A DNA stretch of 64,000 nt from Cyathus striatus (GCA_025738555.1 JAOVFP010000009.1:3844001-3908000); one strand, 5' to 3'; shown: positions 11,886-24,775, counted from the first letter of the stretch. Notes: a model not told the origin generated them from the sequence alone. Translations and numbers: made by a program.

Positions 11886-13722
11886 ATGTCTAAGTCAATC
11901 TCAACCTCAAACTCTGTCAATCCTTCTATGGTTGAGTCCAGATCTTCTAGATCTAGCACTAGAATTGCTTCAGTTGCTTCTAAGACACAAGAAATATCTG
12001 AAGGAGGGACAAACACATCTTCTGAGCTATCTGAAATGCCTAAGTCTGTGAGATTTAGCTCTAGGGTTGCTTCTAGGGCACAAGTACAATCAGGAGGAGG
12101 GACAATTACACCTTCTGAGCCATCTGAGAAGCCTAAGTCTATGAGATCTAGCACAAGAATTGCTGGAAATAAGGCACAAGAACACTCTGGAGGAAAAGAT
12201 ACACTTCATGAACCCACTAATATGTCCAAGTCTTTGAAATCCAAAACTCAGGTTAACACAAAATCCAAAAAAAGAGAAAACTCAGGATCTTCATCTAAAA
12301 AGGAGAAAGGAAAAGAGGGGGGAAAATCTAAGTATGTAGTAATTTAATTTGTTCTTTATGTGATCTAACTAACATTAAAATGTAGAAAAACTTCAGTTAC
12401 ACAACTTCAAGAAGATATTGCTAATGAAGTACAAGAAAAGCCAAAGCATTTAACCCTATAAGTAAATGTTATATTTACCTTGAATACTTTAACTAATTTA
12501 GTAGAGCAGAACAAATTCTGGAGAATGATAACACATCTGTTGCTCCTCCTCCTCCTCCTCAACATCAAGTGTCCTTGCTTGCTAAGACCACATCCACAAG
12601 TGCCACTGCTGAAAAGTAGGCAACTCATTGAATGAGGAGGAAATTCTTGTACCACTGAGCTCACAGTTGGGGAGTTTGAATATTGATAAATATAAGACTA
12701 CATCTGAGTCATCTTCTGACACTGAATCTTCTAACACTTCTGAATCAAATAAGCAGCTCAATGAGCTTAATGCATTTGCTACTGTGGATGAGTCAGAAGA
12801 AATGGATGAATCAGAAGAAATGGGTGAATCAGAAGAAATGGGTGAATCAGAAGAAATGGGTGAATTAGAAGAAATGAATGAGTTCAAGGAAATAGATGAG
12901 TTACAAAATAGGAGTGAGTCTGAGGAAATAAGTGAGTCAGAGGAGATGGATATTGATCATACATCTAAGAAAGCTTCTGATTTTAAATGTGGCTGATCAG
13001 AGCTCTCCAGCTCAGATTCTGATAGTCAAAGCACCTCAATAAGTAAGATATCATATCACTCAGAATCCCATAACTCAGTCAGAAGCTACTCAGATAGTGA
13101 TCCTCAAGGTGCCTCATGTGCAGTTGGAGGATTTTCATGCCAGCATGCCATTGGTAATTTCTTTAACTTTGGAGATGAAGAAAGTATATTTGTATTATTT
13201 ATTAATTCATTAGTTTTACTTATTCATTTATATAGATGTATCAATGGATGTATCAATGATTCTTCCAGAGAACACAAATGGTAAAATTCATTTATTCCTG
13301 ACATGTGATCATACCAAAGCAGACTATGTAATTGACAATCAGACTCCAGGGTCTGATCTTGCTAGTGTTCTTGAGATCATTGCTGAATATTGGGAGCTTG
13401 TGTCTGACAAAAATTCACCTATTCCAGCTCATAAAGATGGAAGATGGATGCTAAAAGGAAGATTCTCAAAAGCATTACAGTGATCTGAGACACTTGATTG
13501 GAAACAAGAGAACAATAAGTATATTGTTGAGATTTTAGCAGATGGTGCTGTAGATCAGCAAATTCCAGGACCATCTTCCACAGTTAATAAGTCATCATCT
13601 TCTAAGTCTAAATCTGAATCAGGAATGAGCAATAGTGACATAATTCAATTGCTTATAAATCACTTTGAGATCCCTAAACATCTTCAGAATGTGGATAAGA
13701 AGAAGGACAGCATCAAAATGAC

Positions 13723-15599
13723 CAGTACTTTCCGCACACCCACCTATACATGTGTAGTACACATTTCCATGTGAAGTTCACATGGAATCCACATATCTGG
13801 AATAAAGTACACATTTTCCATGTGTAATTCACATGGAACCATGTGGAGTACACATGGATTCCACCTTTCTTATAACTTGATGAAAATAACAGTTGAAAGG
13901 TGTACTTAAGATGTATTTCATGTGTACTTTTCTAAGTGGATTCCATGTGGACTACACATGGAGTGCTTGTTGTTGTCCTGCCATACCTACCCTCCATGCT
14001 TGTTGTTTCCCATCTTTCCCACTCTCCATGCACATTATTCCCCCCTGTTCCCACCCTCCATGCATGTCATTCCTTGCTATTCCCACTCTCCATGTGTGTT
14101 GTTCCTCCCTGTTCCTGCCCTCCATGCATATTGTTTCTTGCTATTCCCGCCCTTCATATGTGTCATTCCCCTCTGTTCCCACCTTCCATGTATATCATTT
14201 CCTGCCATTCTTGAAATGATTGCAGTTGTTACACTTGTCCCACAGTATCAGTGTCACATGTTGTCACACTTGTCCCTCATGTTACAGTCATCCCACTATG
14301 TCACACTTGATGCATAGTGTCACACTCAATGCATGGTGTCACACTTGATGCATGGTGTCACACTCAACACATGGTGTCACGCTCGATGCACGGTGTCACA
14401 CTCAACACATAGTGTCACACTTGATGCATGGTGTCACACCTGACACATGATATCACACTCAACACACACAGTGTCACACTTGACACACGGTGTCACACTT
14501 GACACACGGTGTCACACTTGACACACAGTGTCACACTTGACACACGGTGTCACACTTGACACACGGTGTCACACTTGACACACGGTGTCACACTTGACAC
14601 ACGGTGTCACACTTGACACATGGTGTCACACTTGATGCACGGTGTCACACTTGACACACGGTGTCACACTTGACACACGGTGTCACACTTGACACACGGT
14701 GTCACACTTGACACACGGTGTCACACTTGACACACGGTGTCACACTTGACACACGGTGTCACACTTGACACACGGTGTCACACTTGACACACGGTGTCAC
14801 ACTTGACACACGGTGTCACACTTGACACATGGTGTCACACTTGACACATGGTGTCACACTTGACACACGGTGTCACACTTGACACACGGTGTCACACTTG
14901 ATGCACGGTGTCACACTTGACACACGGTGTCACGCTTGATGCATGGTGTCACACTTGATGCATGGTGTCACACTTAACACACTCAACATATGATATCACA
15001 CTTGTCACACACTTGTCATACTTAACACATACTTGTCACACTCAATACACATTTGTCACATGTAATGCACAGTGTCACACATATCCTGTCATGTCACAGT
15101 CATTCCACCATGTTGCAGTTGTCACACTTGTCACACTTATTGTAGCTATCACATTTGTCCCCTGTCACAGTGTGTGACAACTGTGACATGGTGAGACAAG
15201 TGTGACAATGTGATGACAGTGGGAAAAGTGCCATAACTACAAGTGTGACATTGTGACAATCCTTTGTGTCATTATGCTAAAACATTCATTTTTGTTGTGG
15301 TAGTGGTGAGTAAGTGTATTATAAGTAACTACAATGTGTAGTGTACAAGTGTAACTAGTTCATGTGTATTCCTTGTGAACTTCACTTTGCAATTCCATGT
15401 GGAATTTTGATATTTCACCCCTACATGTGCACTACATGTGTACTTCATGTGTACAAAATTCGCAAATTTGAATGGAAATTTGCTGATTTGAATACATTTG
15501 AGGTGGAGTGTAGTACATATGAAGTACATGTGAAGTACACATGAACAGGTGGAATTCATGTGGATTCCACGTGTAACAGGGGGCGAGCGTAAAGTGCTC
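13723..15599. mobile_element. Non-autonomous KDZ-like TIR element, 1,877 bp, 8-bp TSD
   Basis: The left end CAGTACTTTCCGCACACCC and the reverse-complemented right end GAGCACTTTACGCTCGCCC form an imperfect terminal inverted repeat. AAAATGAC is duplicated on both sides (13715-13722 and 15600-15607). Inside each end are CATGTG.AGTACACATGGA-like subterminal repeats (13745-13870 and 15362-15580), then the 19-bp satellite. There are no transposase motifs. The termini match those of the 9-kb KDZ element at 38244-47221, so it was probably moved by that type of transposase. Confidence 0.85.
14293..14990 (+). repeat. 19-bp satellite (unit GGTGTCACACTTGACACAC)
   Basis: About 36 tandem copies of a 19-bp unit, very regular from 14470 to 14940. 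The flanking units have TGATGCATGG or CAATGCATGG in place of TGACACACGG. Several units keep a CpG (ACACGG). The unit contains the dyad GTGTCA..TGACAC. The same family is found inverted at 49282-49640. Confidence 0.9.
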
Positions 15600-16001
15600 A
15601 AAATGACATACTTGAAATACTGTAAGATCAATGAGATTCTCAGTAAAGAAATGGAGTTGGCTTCTCTAGAAGAGATAGCCCACTGTCATATTGATAGAAA
15701 GCTGATAATTGCTGTGTTCATGGCTTCATCTACATATTATCAGTACCCATTTAAGATCTTTCCAATGTTGAGTTATGATCCAGCAATGGAAAGTTGGTTT
15801 GAAGAAGATGAGCCTGATAAAGATCATACAAAGGCTGTATGGAAAGGTTTAAAGCCTAATTTTAGTAATTTACAAAAATTACTTGAAGGCAAGAAAGCTG
15901 CTATAGATTATAGAGCAAAACAGAAAGAGAGAGAAGAAAGTGAGAGAGAGAAAGAGAAAAGCAAGAAGTCACACCAAAAGGGAAAGGCTAAGAAATTGTA
16001 A

Positions 16002-16430
16002 GATGTTTATTTGTTTTAACTTTGGTTCTATTTTTTTTTCATCATATGCTCTAACTGTCAATTTTGGTTGAAATACTTCAACAGTATTTCTAAAATGAAT
16101 TACAATCATCTACTTTCAACAGTAGATTTATGCTGTTTATTTTTGGTTGAAAATATTTCAACAATATTTCTCAGCTTTGTACAATCTATCTACTTTCAAG
16201 TTTCAACAGTAGATTTGTATTTTATTATTTCAGTTGGTTGGATATTTTCAACAATATTTGCCAACTTTTGTACAGTATTCTACTTTCAACAGTAGCTTCT
16301 TCTCTAATTCTTTTATACTGAAATATTTCAACAATGTATTTTCAACTTTTCTACAGTTACCTACTTTCAATAATAGATTTATATATTTTCTGTTGATGTA
16401 CTTCATGTACTTCTAACATTTTATAAATAA
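16002..16430 (+). repeat. Tandem 'TTTCAACAGTAGATTT' repeats, 3' of the accessory gene
   Basis: Four to five degenerate units of about 75-90 bp with 'ctactttcaacagtagattt' (a short hairpin, CTACTTTCAACAGTAG) and 'gaatatttcaacaatatttc'. No gene. This sits between the stop of the accessory gene and the inserted element at 16431. Confidence 0.6.
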
Positions 16431-18638
16431 AAGAATAGGGCCGGCAAGTGGCAGGGCCCACTACCTCCTCATTTAACAGACAATTACCATTAGAAATACA
16501 ATTTGTTGTGGGGAAAAGTTTATACATCTGAGAGACACGATCTTGCCGCCAGCTTTCACCAAGTTGGTAGCAAAGAACTCCTTGTGTGGCTCACTTCCAC
16601 TTTGGCTTCCATGGCTCTTCAAGTGAGTGCATGTATGATTGAAGAGTAGGTTTGCAGTTAAGAGATTTGAGGTGATTGAATAGATATAGCATGTTAATTC
16701 TTGACGAAAGGAAATTGACAAGAGAAGGAGTGTAGATCAGAGATGGAGTGTACAAGGGAAAGTGTTTGAGGGGAAAGAGAGGATGATGAGAAGCATAGGG
16801 ATAGGAGAAATGAAAATAGAGAGAAAGGAAGGGTAGGAAAGATGGGCCACAAGCATGAGTCCCTTCCTCAATCGTCGCATCCACCTATGTCATGACTACA
16901 ACTAGTGTCAGTCACTCTTCCCATCTCATACACATGGTTGAGCATGTTGCATGCTCAATCATGGTGCAAGCATTACAGTACCACCCACTGTCTCCACCTC
17001 CATTCCTAGTCCAAAGACACCACTTGCACAAGTAGTCAAGTCAAAGGAGAGCTCACCCTCCCTCCACACCATCTACACCCTCCTCTCCTATCATATGTGA
17101 AGCCCAGCAGTTTCATGTAGCCAGCTGCTTCAGTACATGTGCACCACATCAATGCATAATGTATATGTCCCTGCACAATGAGCACGTGCGCGATCGAAGG
17201 GTGCCTTTGTGGTGGGTGAACTGGAGAGGGGGTTAGCACTTGCATGAAACAAGAGGAGAGGAAGGGAGGAGGATGGAGGATGAAAAACAAAATGAAGAAC
17301 GGAAGAAAGAAGACATGGCAAAGGAAGAGAATAGATGAGTTAAAGAGAGAAGATGAGAAGAGGCTCATTTACATACATTTCTTGATCTTGACCCTAGCCC
17401 ATCTTACTTTAAGTTCCCAACACCAGCACCTGTCCCATTTATATCTCCATACTGATTCACTAGGCAATCACACCATGTTCCCAGGGAAGACTTGACCATA
17501 TTCTGTCTGTTATAGCTCAGCTGTAACCTTAGTGTATTCCTATGAATATACATAGTCAGTAGTTAGAGTATAATAGGGAATATACCTTATTCATGGGGTG
17601 TTGAGTTGCAGATGTAGTCAGAAACGAGTCAATCTCAAGTCTCAGATTGTAGACTTAGCATGCGCTTACCAATGGAGATAAGAGATGTTCTTATCTCTGA
17701 GTGCATCAGAGCAAATCAGTGATGGTCTCAAGGTAAACTAGTGTAATGTAGAGTATACTTGGTACATTTAATAGTATTTAAGTAGCTTACTGCAGTACTT
17801 TAATACTAGGTTCTAAGTGTCAAATCTTCGAACTGAGTTAAGGGTAAGTGAAAGTAAAAGATAATATTTGAGTATCCTATGTAGTCCTACTTATACATGT
17901 TATCCTAGTGTTCCTGAATGTTCTAATGTACTCTAGGTAGTTCTACACTATTCTACGGGCTGCTATAGGATTATAGAGGTAGTGAGAAGGTTCTGATTCA
18001 TATAGTAGTAGTATTTGTATACTACAGAGCAGAACTAGTAGATAAATAAGGTGGAATATCTCTATACTATAGGGATACCTATAACACTGTCATGCCCTGG
18101 AGGGCTGTTTGGTGCTTGTCATCCCCTGTTTGCTTTCAATCTCAGAGAGTGAGATGAATTGAGGTGGGGTACTGCTGGGAAGAGGTTAGCGAGGTGAAGC
18201 CAGAGGAGGGAGGTGAAGAGAAGGAAAGTGAAGTGAAGAAGGGATAAGAAGAGAGTGAAGCAAATGAACAGAAAGAAGGAATGGGATAGGTAAGAGGAGA
18301 GAAAGGATGGTAAACAAGGAGAGGGGTATGAGAGGAGAGGAATGAAGGGAATGAGGGGAGGGACAAACCAAAGGATGTGACCTCAATTGGCTATGTTATC
18401 GTTTTGCAAAGGCAACCAGTGGTTAAGTATGTGGCGAAGAGCGACAGATGTTGACCCTCACTATCTGAATACAAAAATCAGCAAGGAGAGGATCTGAGAC
18501 AAGTGAATTCATCAGTGGTCACAGGATTGTCACAGGCTCCAGCCAATCAGGCTGAGATCCCATTCACAAACCTGTAAATCGCCTTATAGGGAAATCAGAC
18601 GTCCCTATAACCCAACTACCTTAAAAGGTAGTGGGAAT
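16431..18638 (-). mobile_element. Hairpin-ended element A, about 2.2 kb
   Basis: The left boundary (end 2) reads AAGAATAGGGCCGGCAAG, followed by 'ggcagggcccactacct'. The right boundary (end 1, inverted) is the hairpin CCAACTACCTTAAAAGGTAGTGGGAAT. Element B (41415-42667) has the same two ends in the opposite orientation. Both copies lie inside KDZ modules. The interior has no recognisable protein; 18140-18370 is GA-rich. End 1 carries a stable hairpin as Helitron 3' ends do, but I see no CTRR terminus or A/T target, so the class is open. Confidence 0.6.
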
Positions 18639-18683
18639 TTCTATTGGTCATGCACTATTAATTCTAAGTCAGATTTACTAATA

Positions 18684-19748
18684 TTGTACTTGTATAGGTT
18701 TGGTTTCATTCTGCAAGGTCTATTTCAAATCTGGCTATTACTTGTGTTCTTGAGCTATGTTCCTCAAGCACAAGCATTATCACTAAATGATCCTTTTCCT
18801 GACATCACATTTAGAGTTTTCTCAAAATTTATACAAAAAATTTTTAACTCCTCAATTACTTTGGCAACAGTTTTAACTTTACTTTTTACATTAACAAATA
18901 ATGTAGACCTTCTCAATCTCCATGCAAGAGCAAAAAATCCAATTGTTGACAGCAAGTATTCTAAGTTGACTAATGGGTGGATAAAAGCTTTAGCAAGTGC
19001 TATTCAGAGCCATATAGATGATGATAGTCAATTGTTTGAAGATGAAAATGAAAATTCACTGGATGTATCAACAAAGACAACTAAATTTGTCAAGAAACTT
19101 GATAAAATAATTGAAGTTTTGTGCTTAAATCCATATACATGAAAGACAGAGCATGCACAATTTCTGAAGTCAATTTCTACTATGGAAATTGAGCCTGTAT
19201 TACTTATTTGCCCTGCATGCATAACTTGTTCAACATCCAGAAAATTATGTGCTGGAAAAGCATTGCATCTAAACACTCAAGGACATGATCAAGTTACAGT
19301 TAGATTGATGAAAGGAGTTCAATTATATAAAAATGCTCAGTTACTTGCAGGGACATGCTTGAAATGTAAAGCTATATATTATGCTGATCATAAAAGTATA
19401 CTTCCTAAGAATGAGTATGATCCAGAAGATGAAGATCAGGAGCAAAATAATGCAAATGATATTATTGAAGAAGTAGATAGTGATGAAAGGGAGGAATTAC
19501 AAGATCCTCAATTGAGTCCTAAAGATACCATATTCTTTAACAGAGCAAAATATTTAAAGATTGGTGCAAATATATGGGCTGACAGAGTGTTTACAACCAT
19601 GGTTGTCAACTCTATTTATCACTTTCATGCATCCACTACAGCATATACTGAGTTTTGGAACTATACCTTTTCAAATGGTACTGAAAATGAAATACCACTA
19701 GTTTCACACTGGCAGGTATGGAAAGCATTTATAGAAGAAACCACATGA
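18684..19748 (+). pseudogene. KDZ transposase copy 1, N-terminal part with CxC5-type cluster (truncated)
   Basis: Homologous to 44504-45470. The start ATG at 18684 begins MYLYRFGF; both copies share PNITFDVFSKFI-like, TDNVDLLxLHAR and WIRLLARAIQ-like blocks. The cysteine cluster (CPACITCSTSRKLC .. GTCLKCKAIYYADH) at about 19208-19390 matches the CxC5-type cysteine cluster associated with KDZ transposases. An in-frame TGA (19140-19142) follows NPYT where CGA would keep the frame. The homology stops at 19748, before the CxC6 cluster and the catalytic region, where unrelated LTR-like sequence begins. In the other module the transposase starts 81 bp after the accessory gene; here element A (16431-18638) separates them. 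Confidence 0.8.
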
Positions 19749-20808
19749 CCCCCTAGCCTGACTTGGTGGCAGAGTATGAGGGGGTGACTATGGGAAAAGT
19801 GAGGGCTGAGTGTGAGATGAAAGCAGAGAATGAGAACTCAGGGGGTAGGACTTTGGCTTCAACTTATGTGTTGTGCCCCTGGGATTCCTGGTTCTGGATT
19901 TCAGAGTAAGGGCAAGCCCTTTGGAGAAGACAAGAGACAAGAAAACAAGAGATGTAACTCAAGTCAGACTAAAGGGTGAGGACATAGTTCAAACAAAACT
20001 AAAGACTAAGTACAAATCGAGTGCTACTTAAATACTACAGACTCAGAGTAAGTAAAGGCCAGTGGAGAAGTATGGTCAGGGTAGGCATATGTAGAATGAA
20101 GACTAAAACTAATAAAACATAATAAAACACATTGGAGAAGTGAGCATGTATGGTGGTGTAAAGTGAAACTGATAGTGGCACACTTAAGAATGATAAGTGA
20201 CTCACTATGAGATGTATACTACAATACTGAGGGGATAGCTCAGTAGGGCAAAAGAAAGGAAATGAAGGCAATCTATGTACAGTAAGTAATAAGTAATATT
20301 AAGAATGTAATCCAAGTCTAGAGTAAACAAAGGTGAAGGCAGAGTAAGGGCATAGGAGTCCAGAGGTAGGTGATATGGGATATGTGTTACATTTTCTCCA
20401 TCTCAACCCTGCCAGACTACCTCTTTTTCATGTGACCCTACTAGATCCCCTTCTATTTATAACTACATACTTACTCATCATCCCCGACCCTGCTCCTCTG
20501 GTTTGTCATACTAAGAGCATGGACATTTCTTATCTCCTCAGACTTGCTTACTGATACTGCTGTGCATTTATTTATAGACCTCTGCCAAGTCATGGCAAGT
20601 CACAGACACTTATTTATAGTAGCATACCTTCTGTGAACAGACCATGCTTCTTTTGTATAAATAGCTCATGTATTCTGATCAAGCTTCCTCAGCTTGATCT
20701 TAGTTTAGCTATCATCCAATATAGCTGGCTAATCCCCTCTATCCTCTTTGAGACCACCTCAGACCCAGAACACTGCAAGTCCATTTGTGTATAACTTATG
20801 TTATAACA
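19749..20808 (+). mobile_element. LTR-like sequence truncating KDZ copy 1
   Basis: Begins TGACCCCCTAGCCTGACTTGG exactly where transposase homology stops and could end at ..TTATAACA (20808). It contains a TATA-like TATAAATAG at about 20657 and a 'caagcttcctcagcttg' hairpin just after it, an arrangement seen in fungal LTRs. No target duplication or primer-binding site was confirmed, so the boundaries are tentative. Confidence 0.4.
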
Positions 20809-21617
20809 GTTTAGACTTTGACTTTGTCATATGACTTATGAGTGTAGTGACAAGTCATGTGATTATTACATCACAAGACCAGAAGACATCATGAGACCAG
20901 CTCGGATTGTAACAATATGACAGGGGGAGGTAGGGAGAAGGGCATGAAATGGTAATCATGCTGCCACTGATGCTGGGAGAGAACAATGGTGAGGGGTAGC
21001 CTGGGATGATATGACTCCCTGAGTCTGGATTGTACACATGCTGACAGCACTGTAAGTATCATAAAACAGTGAAGGAAGCAGTGAATTACCAGCAGTATGA
21101 GTTGAGCTTAGCACATCTTCCCCTTTCCACTTTGCTTGCACCTGAATCCATGCCTAGATAGCCTTTCATGCATATGTAGTACCATGCACAACAATGGGAA
21201 ATTGAAGTAAAAGTAAGTTAGCTTAAAGATGTGGGACCACAAGGAATGAGAAAGTTCAATGGAGGGAACTTGGAGAGAACACTTGCTGGCACCATAACTC
21301 AGGAGTCAGAACAGTTTGTACATTATGTCATAATTATTGTCACATAGTGACACATACAATTTGTGTAGGAAATCAACAAAAAAATACATGATATATTGTT
21401 GTATATGTGAGTATGTATGTGTTAATTAGCACTGTTTGGCAGAGGCCTCTTGCCAGCATAGCTGTAATGTGCTTGTTGTATCTCATTCCCAACTATCATT
21501 TCCCTGCTTCATACTACACCTCATTCCCCTTCCTTCAGTGCTGGAAGTTAGAACTGTTCAAAGTTTCACTGATGGTATGTTTTGCATTTTCACTCTGGTG
21601 TATGGACTTGCTTAATT
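20809..21617. other. No recognisable gene
   Basis: CpG-poor sequence between the LTR-like segment and the inverted GATCA array. Open frames are short and featureless. It may be internal retroelement or KDZ-module sequence, but no motif supports either. Confidence 0.3.
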
Positions 21618-23180
21618 ATCATAAGTGTTAGCAAACTATTTTCATATTAACTCCTGGCTATATGATCATGTGTTCTTATAAGCATGGAGTTTTATGATCA
21701 CCTCTAAATTATATAGTGTTCTATACTAATAGTTATTCTAATAGTGATCATAAATGATCATTTAGGTATATAGGTGGCATATTGGGGTGCATACTAGTAC
21801 TGATGGATTTCTATGGACCTTTACTGGTTCTAATGGATTTGTAAGTGATCATAAGTGATCATTGAGTGATTTCTGTGGTGCCTTGGGTTATTATTGGTAC
21901 TAATGGATTCATAAGTGATCATAAGTGATCATTGAATAATTTTTGTGGTGCCTTGGGTTATTATTGGTACTAATGGATTCATAAGTGATCATAAGTGATC
22001 ATTGAGTATTTTGGTGTTAATTTGGATTAGTATTGGTACAGTCATTATAAGTGATCATTAAGTAATTTTGGTGGTGCATTTAGTTACTATTAGTACTAAT
22101 GGATTTGTAAGTGATCATAAATGATCATTGAGTGTTTTAGTTGTGTGTTGGATTAGTAGTGGTGGTACCAAAGAATTTGTAAGTGATCATAGGTGATCAT
22201 TAAATGATTTTAGTGGTGCATTGGGTTACTATTGGTACTAATAGGTTTGTAAGTGATTATAAGTGATCATTAAGTGTTTTGGTTGTACATTGGGTTAGTA
22301 TTGGTACTAATTGATTCATATGTCACAAAATTCAATTCTACAAAGTACCTATAGCTTACTCTGCTGTTTTATCATTAATCCACACTTTTAGCTACTTCAT
22401 CTGCTTAAGCTTCTCTTCTACCATTTACACACTTTTTACTTGTCATCTTTTATCTTATTTCCTACATCTGTATCCACTGCATCTTCCCCTTCTATTTGAT
22501 TAATCATATGATTTACTTAATATATTCTTCTTATTTATCATTTCTTATGGACTTTTGCACTTGAAGTTCTTCTAACTCTGCTCTTCTGACCTCTTACTCA
22601 GCTTCTCATATTTCTACCTTCTACATCTGAAATACTTGAACCAGGGAACTGTGGAGTGTAGCACATAAGCTGAAGCCAATGCTCCACCAAACTCTATATA
22701 TTTTATTCATACTCTGAGTCACATGACCAACATCATACTCTTTTCCTGCCTCAATATCAGCTACTCCTTGCTAACTCTTGGTACCCTTGGGAATGGGGCA
22801 TGACAGTATTACATTGGGTTAGTATTGATACTAATAGATTCATAAGTATAAATAAGAATTATTGACTGATTCAATTTCTATTGGTACTGCTGTACCATTG
22901 CATTTAACTGTTCAGTTACACATCACAGTCAGGCTTGAACAGAGGTACAACAAATTCTGAGTAGATTTTGACTTTGTTAAGCACATCACAAGTCATTGTT
23001 AATTGAACAGAAGGTCTAACTGAACATGGCCATTACACAAATATCTCACTGACAGTTGATCATAATGGTGAAGTAATGGATTGTTAAGTTATCATAAGTA
23101 ATCATTGATTGATAGAAGTGGCACACTGGGTTACTAGTTATACTAATGGATTTGTAAGTTATTATAAGTTATTATTAAGT
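21618..23180 (-). repeat. 70-bp GATCA satellite array and border (right, inverted)
   Basis: Starts with CATAAGTGTTAGCAAAC and an inverted copy of 8040-8158 (tatgatcatgtgttcttataagcatggag), then units with AAGTGATCATAAGTGATCATT at about 21846, 21916 and 21986 (70-bp spacing), degenerating after 22100 and continuing to about 23180 beyond an inserted LTR. It is the mirror image of 7706-8158. Confidence 0.8.
22321..22805. mobile_element. Probable solo LTR inside the GATCA array, 485 bp
   Basis: Begins TGTCACAAAA and ends GGGGCATGACA, so the ends form TGTCA..TGACA as expected for a retrotransposon LTR. Satellite sequence ('gggttagtattg.tactaat') lies directly on both sides, which places the insertion in the array. 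No matching target duplication was seen. Confidence 0.6.
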
Positions 23181-23189
23181 GAGGTCAAA

Positions 23190-23600
23190 AAGCTATTTTA
23201 GATTCAATTGTATCACTCTTATTTAATTCATTCTCAACTAACCCCTGCCCACAAAACTTTTGCTGTGTTTCAAGGTAATTATCACTTCTATTTAATTCTG
23301 CCTGAAATAACCTCTGTTCACAAAGCTATTTTATAACCAATAATATCACTCCTATTTATCCTGTCCTAAGTAATCCCTGCTCACAAAGCTATTTTTCAAC
23401 CAATAATATAACTTTTATTTTATTCTGTCTTAAGTAATCCCTGCTCACAAAGCTATTTTTCAACCAATAATATAACTCTTATTTTATTCTGTCTTAAGTA
23501 ACCCCTGCTCAAAAAGCCATGTTACATCCTATAATATCACTCCTATTTTATTCTGTCTCAATCATCCCCTGCTAACAAAGCTATTTTATGCCCAGTAGAT
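23190..23600 (+). repeat. ~65-bp tandem repeat
   Basis: Five to six units of 'cctgctcacaaagctattttt', 'caaccaataatataact' and 'ttattctgtcttaagtaat' with about 65-bp spacing. AT-rich, CpG-free, non-coding. Confidence 0.75.
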
Positions 23601-23702
23601 CACTTTGATTCCCATATTGTCTGATAGTACCACCCATTTTCCAACATATTTAATCATCAAAAAATAAACAGTATCACTACACTTTTAATGCATAAATATT
23701 AG

Positions 23703-24775
23703 TGATACATAGGCTAAATTATCACAATGTACCCTTTAATATTTCGCATTCTTAATTAAATAGAACTTCGGACCGAGTGCGTTAGAGTAGGGACACGAGA
23801 GGAGGAACCGAGTTCCTGGGTTGTCTCCAAAAAACTAAAACAAAGGGATTAAAATAAAAATATATAAAAGCTCAATACTCCGCGTTGGTCTCGAGCTTAC
23901 AGCCTTAACAAATACCTACCTTTCATTTCTATTTTACATTTTGATACACAGCCTGGGACGTATTATTCCCCCTCTAAAACAAATGACACAAAGAAACCTC
24001 TGGAGACGCACATAATGACTTACTGAACTCTCTAGCTGGGACTAGAATAAACAGATAGCATGACGAGACACTTGATGACGAAGCAGTGTGTAGATCATGT
24101 GAGTACAACCATGAGTGAACAAAGCGGAACGATAGGAACTAGAATAATGAAGCAATGACGCGTTGTCAAGTGAAGCGAAGATGCATCACGCATCATTACC
24201 ATAGCTTCCGAATTAGGAAGGTGCTGATGAAAGCGCCCACGTGAGCGCACGCCGTCGTATTATGGCGACAGATAGGTGGCCGAGAAGCGCCGTTGGATAG
24301 GCCGTGTACGCATGGACTAATGCTGGGCACTGACTCACTGTCAGCCTAGACACAAGCTATCACATGGTAGCAAAACCGAAATAGATAATAAACTGTAAAT
24401 AGCCGTGTCAGTAGAAGTATATAGCTAAGCAAGGGGGAAGAAATACACCAGGAACTGCACAGGCAGACTTCCCCCCACAGATAGGGCGGTGAATTAGAAC
24501 AGAACAGAACAGAATTAGACACAGAATCAGACGTACCGAATTGATTTAGTGTTTACCTGAACTCATGCTCGATAAACTGTTGAAATCCCAAGCGTGTTCT
24601 AAAAATATACAAGTCATTCTGTTTTTAGTTTACCTTTGAAAAGAATTGATATTCGCGTGCCCTCGAACTTATTAAATCTTTGAGCTCGGGAACTTAGAAT
24701 ATAAAATTGAACTGGAATTAGGAAACTATTCTAAGTATATATTAAAGTAATCTAAACCCGCGCGCTAAATACATC
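23703..24775. mobile_element. Solo LTR, about 1.07 kb, with ATTAG target duplication
   Basis: Begins TGATACATAGGCTAAA and ends ..AAATACATC. ATTAG occurs immediately left (23698-23702) and right (24776-24780). The flanks join to give 'aatgcataaa.attag' + 'tataataatgagcta', which matches the uninterrupted repeat at 28540-28570, so the element interrupts that repeat. A diverged relative lies at 32900-33900. No internal retrotransposon genes are present. CpGs are largely retained. Confidence 0.7.

Larger units (their letters stand above)
11886..16001 (+). pseudogene. KDZ-module accessory gene, copy 1 (interrupted, decayed)
   Basis: A multi-exon gene of unknown function, homologous to 40719-44422. 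The first exon (ATG 11886, MSKSIST.. ) is Ser/Thr/Lys-rich and basic at its end. The next parts include KTSVTQLQ and a VAPPPPP block matching KTSEKKRA and PVAPP of the other copy. An acidic 6-residue repeat (ESEEMG) lies at 12780-12960. A conserved segment (IHLFLTCDH.. , DGRWMLKGRF) lies at 13244-13483. The C-terminal domain resumes at 15608 and ends in a Lys/Glu-rich tail at 16001. In-frame TGA codons at 12994-12996 and 13481-13483 stand where CGA would keep the frame. The 1.9-kb element at 13723-15599 sits inside an exon; without it the frame continues as KMTYLKYC. The same gene precedes the transposase in both modules, so I infer a role in transposition, not shown. Confidence 0.7.

Noticed and set aside
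14293..14990. CRISPR-like regular array
   Set aside because: Units of 19 bp are directly contiguous with no unique spacers, and the context is eukaryotic.
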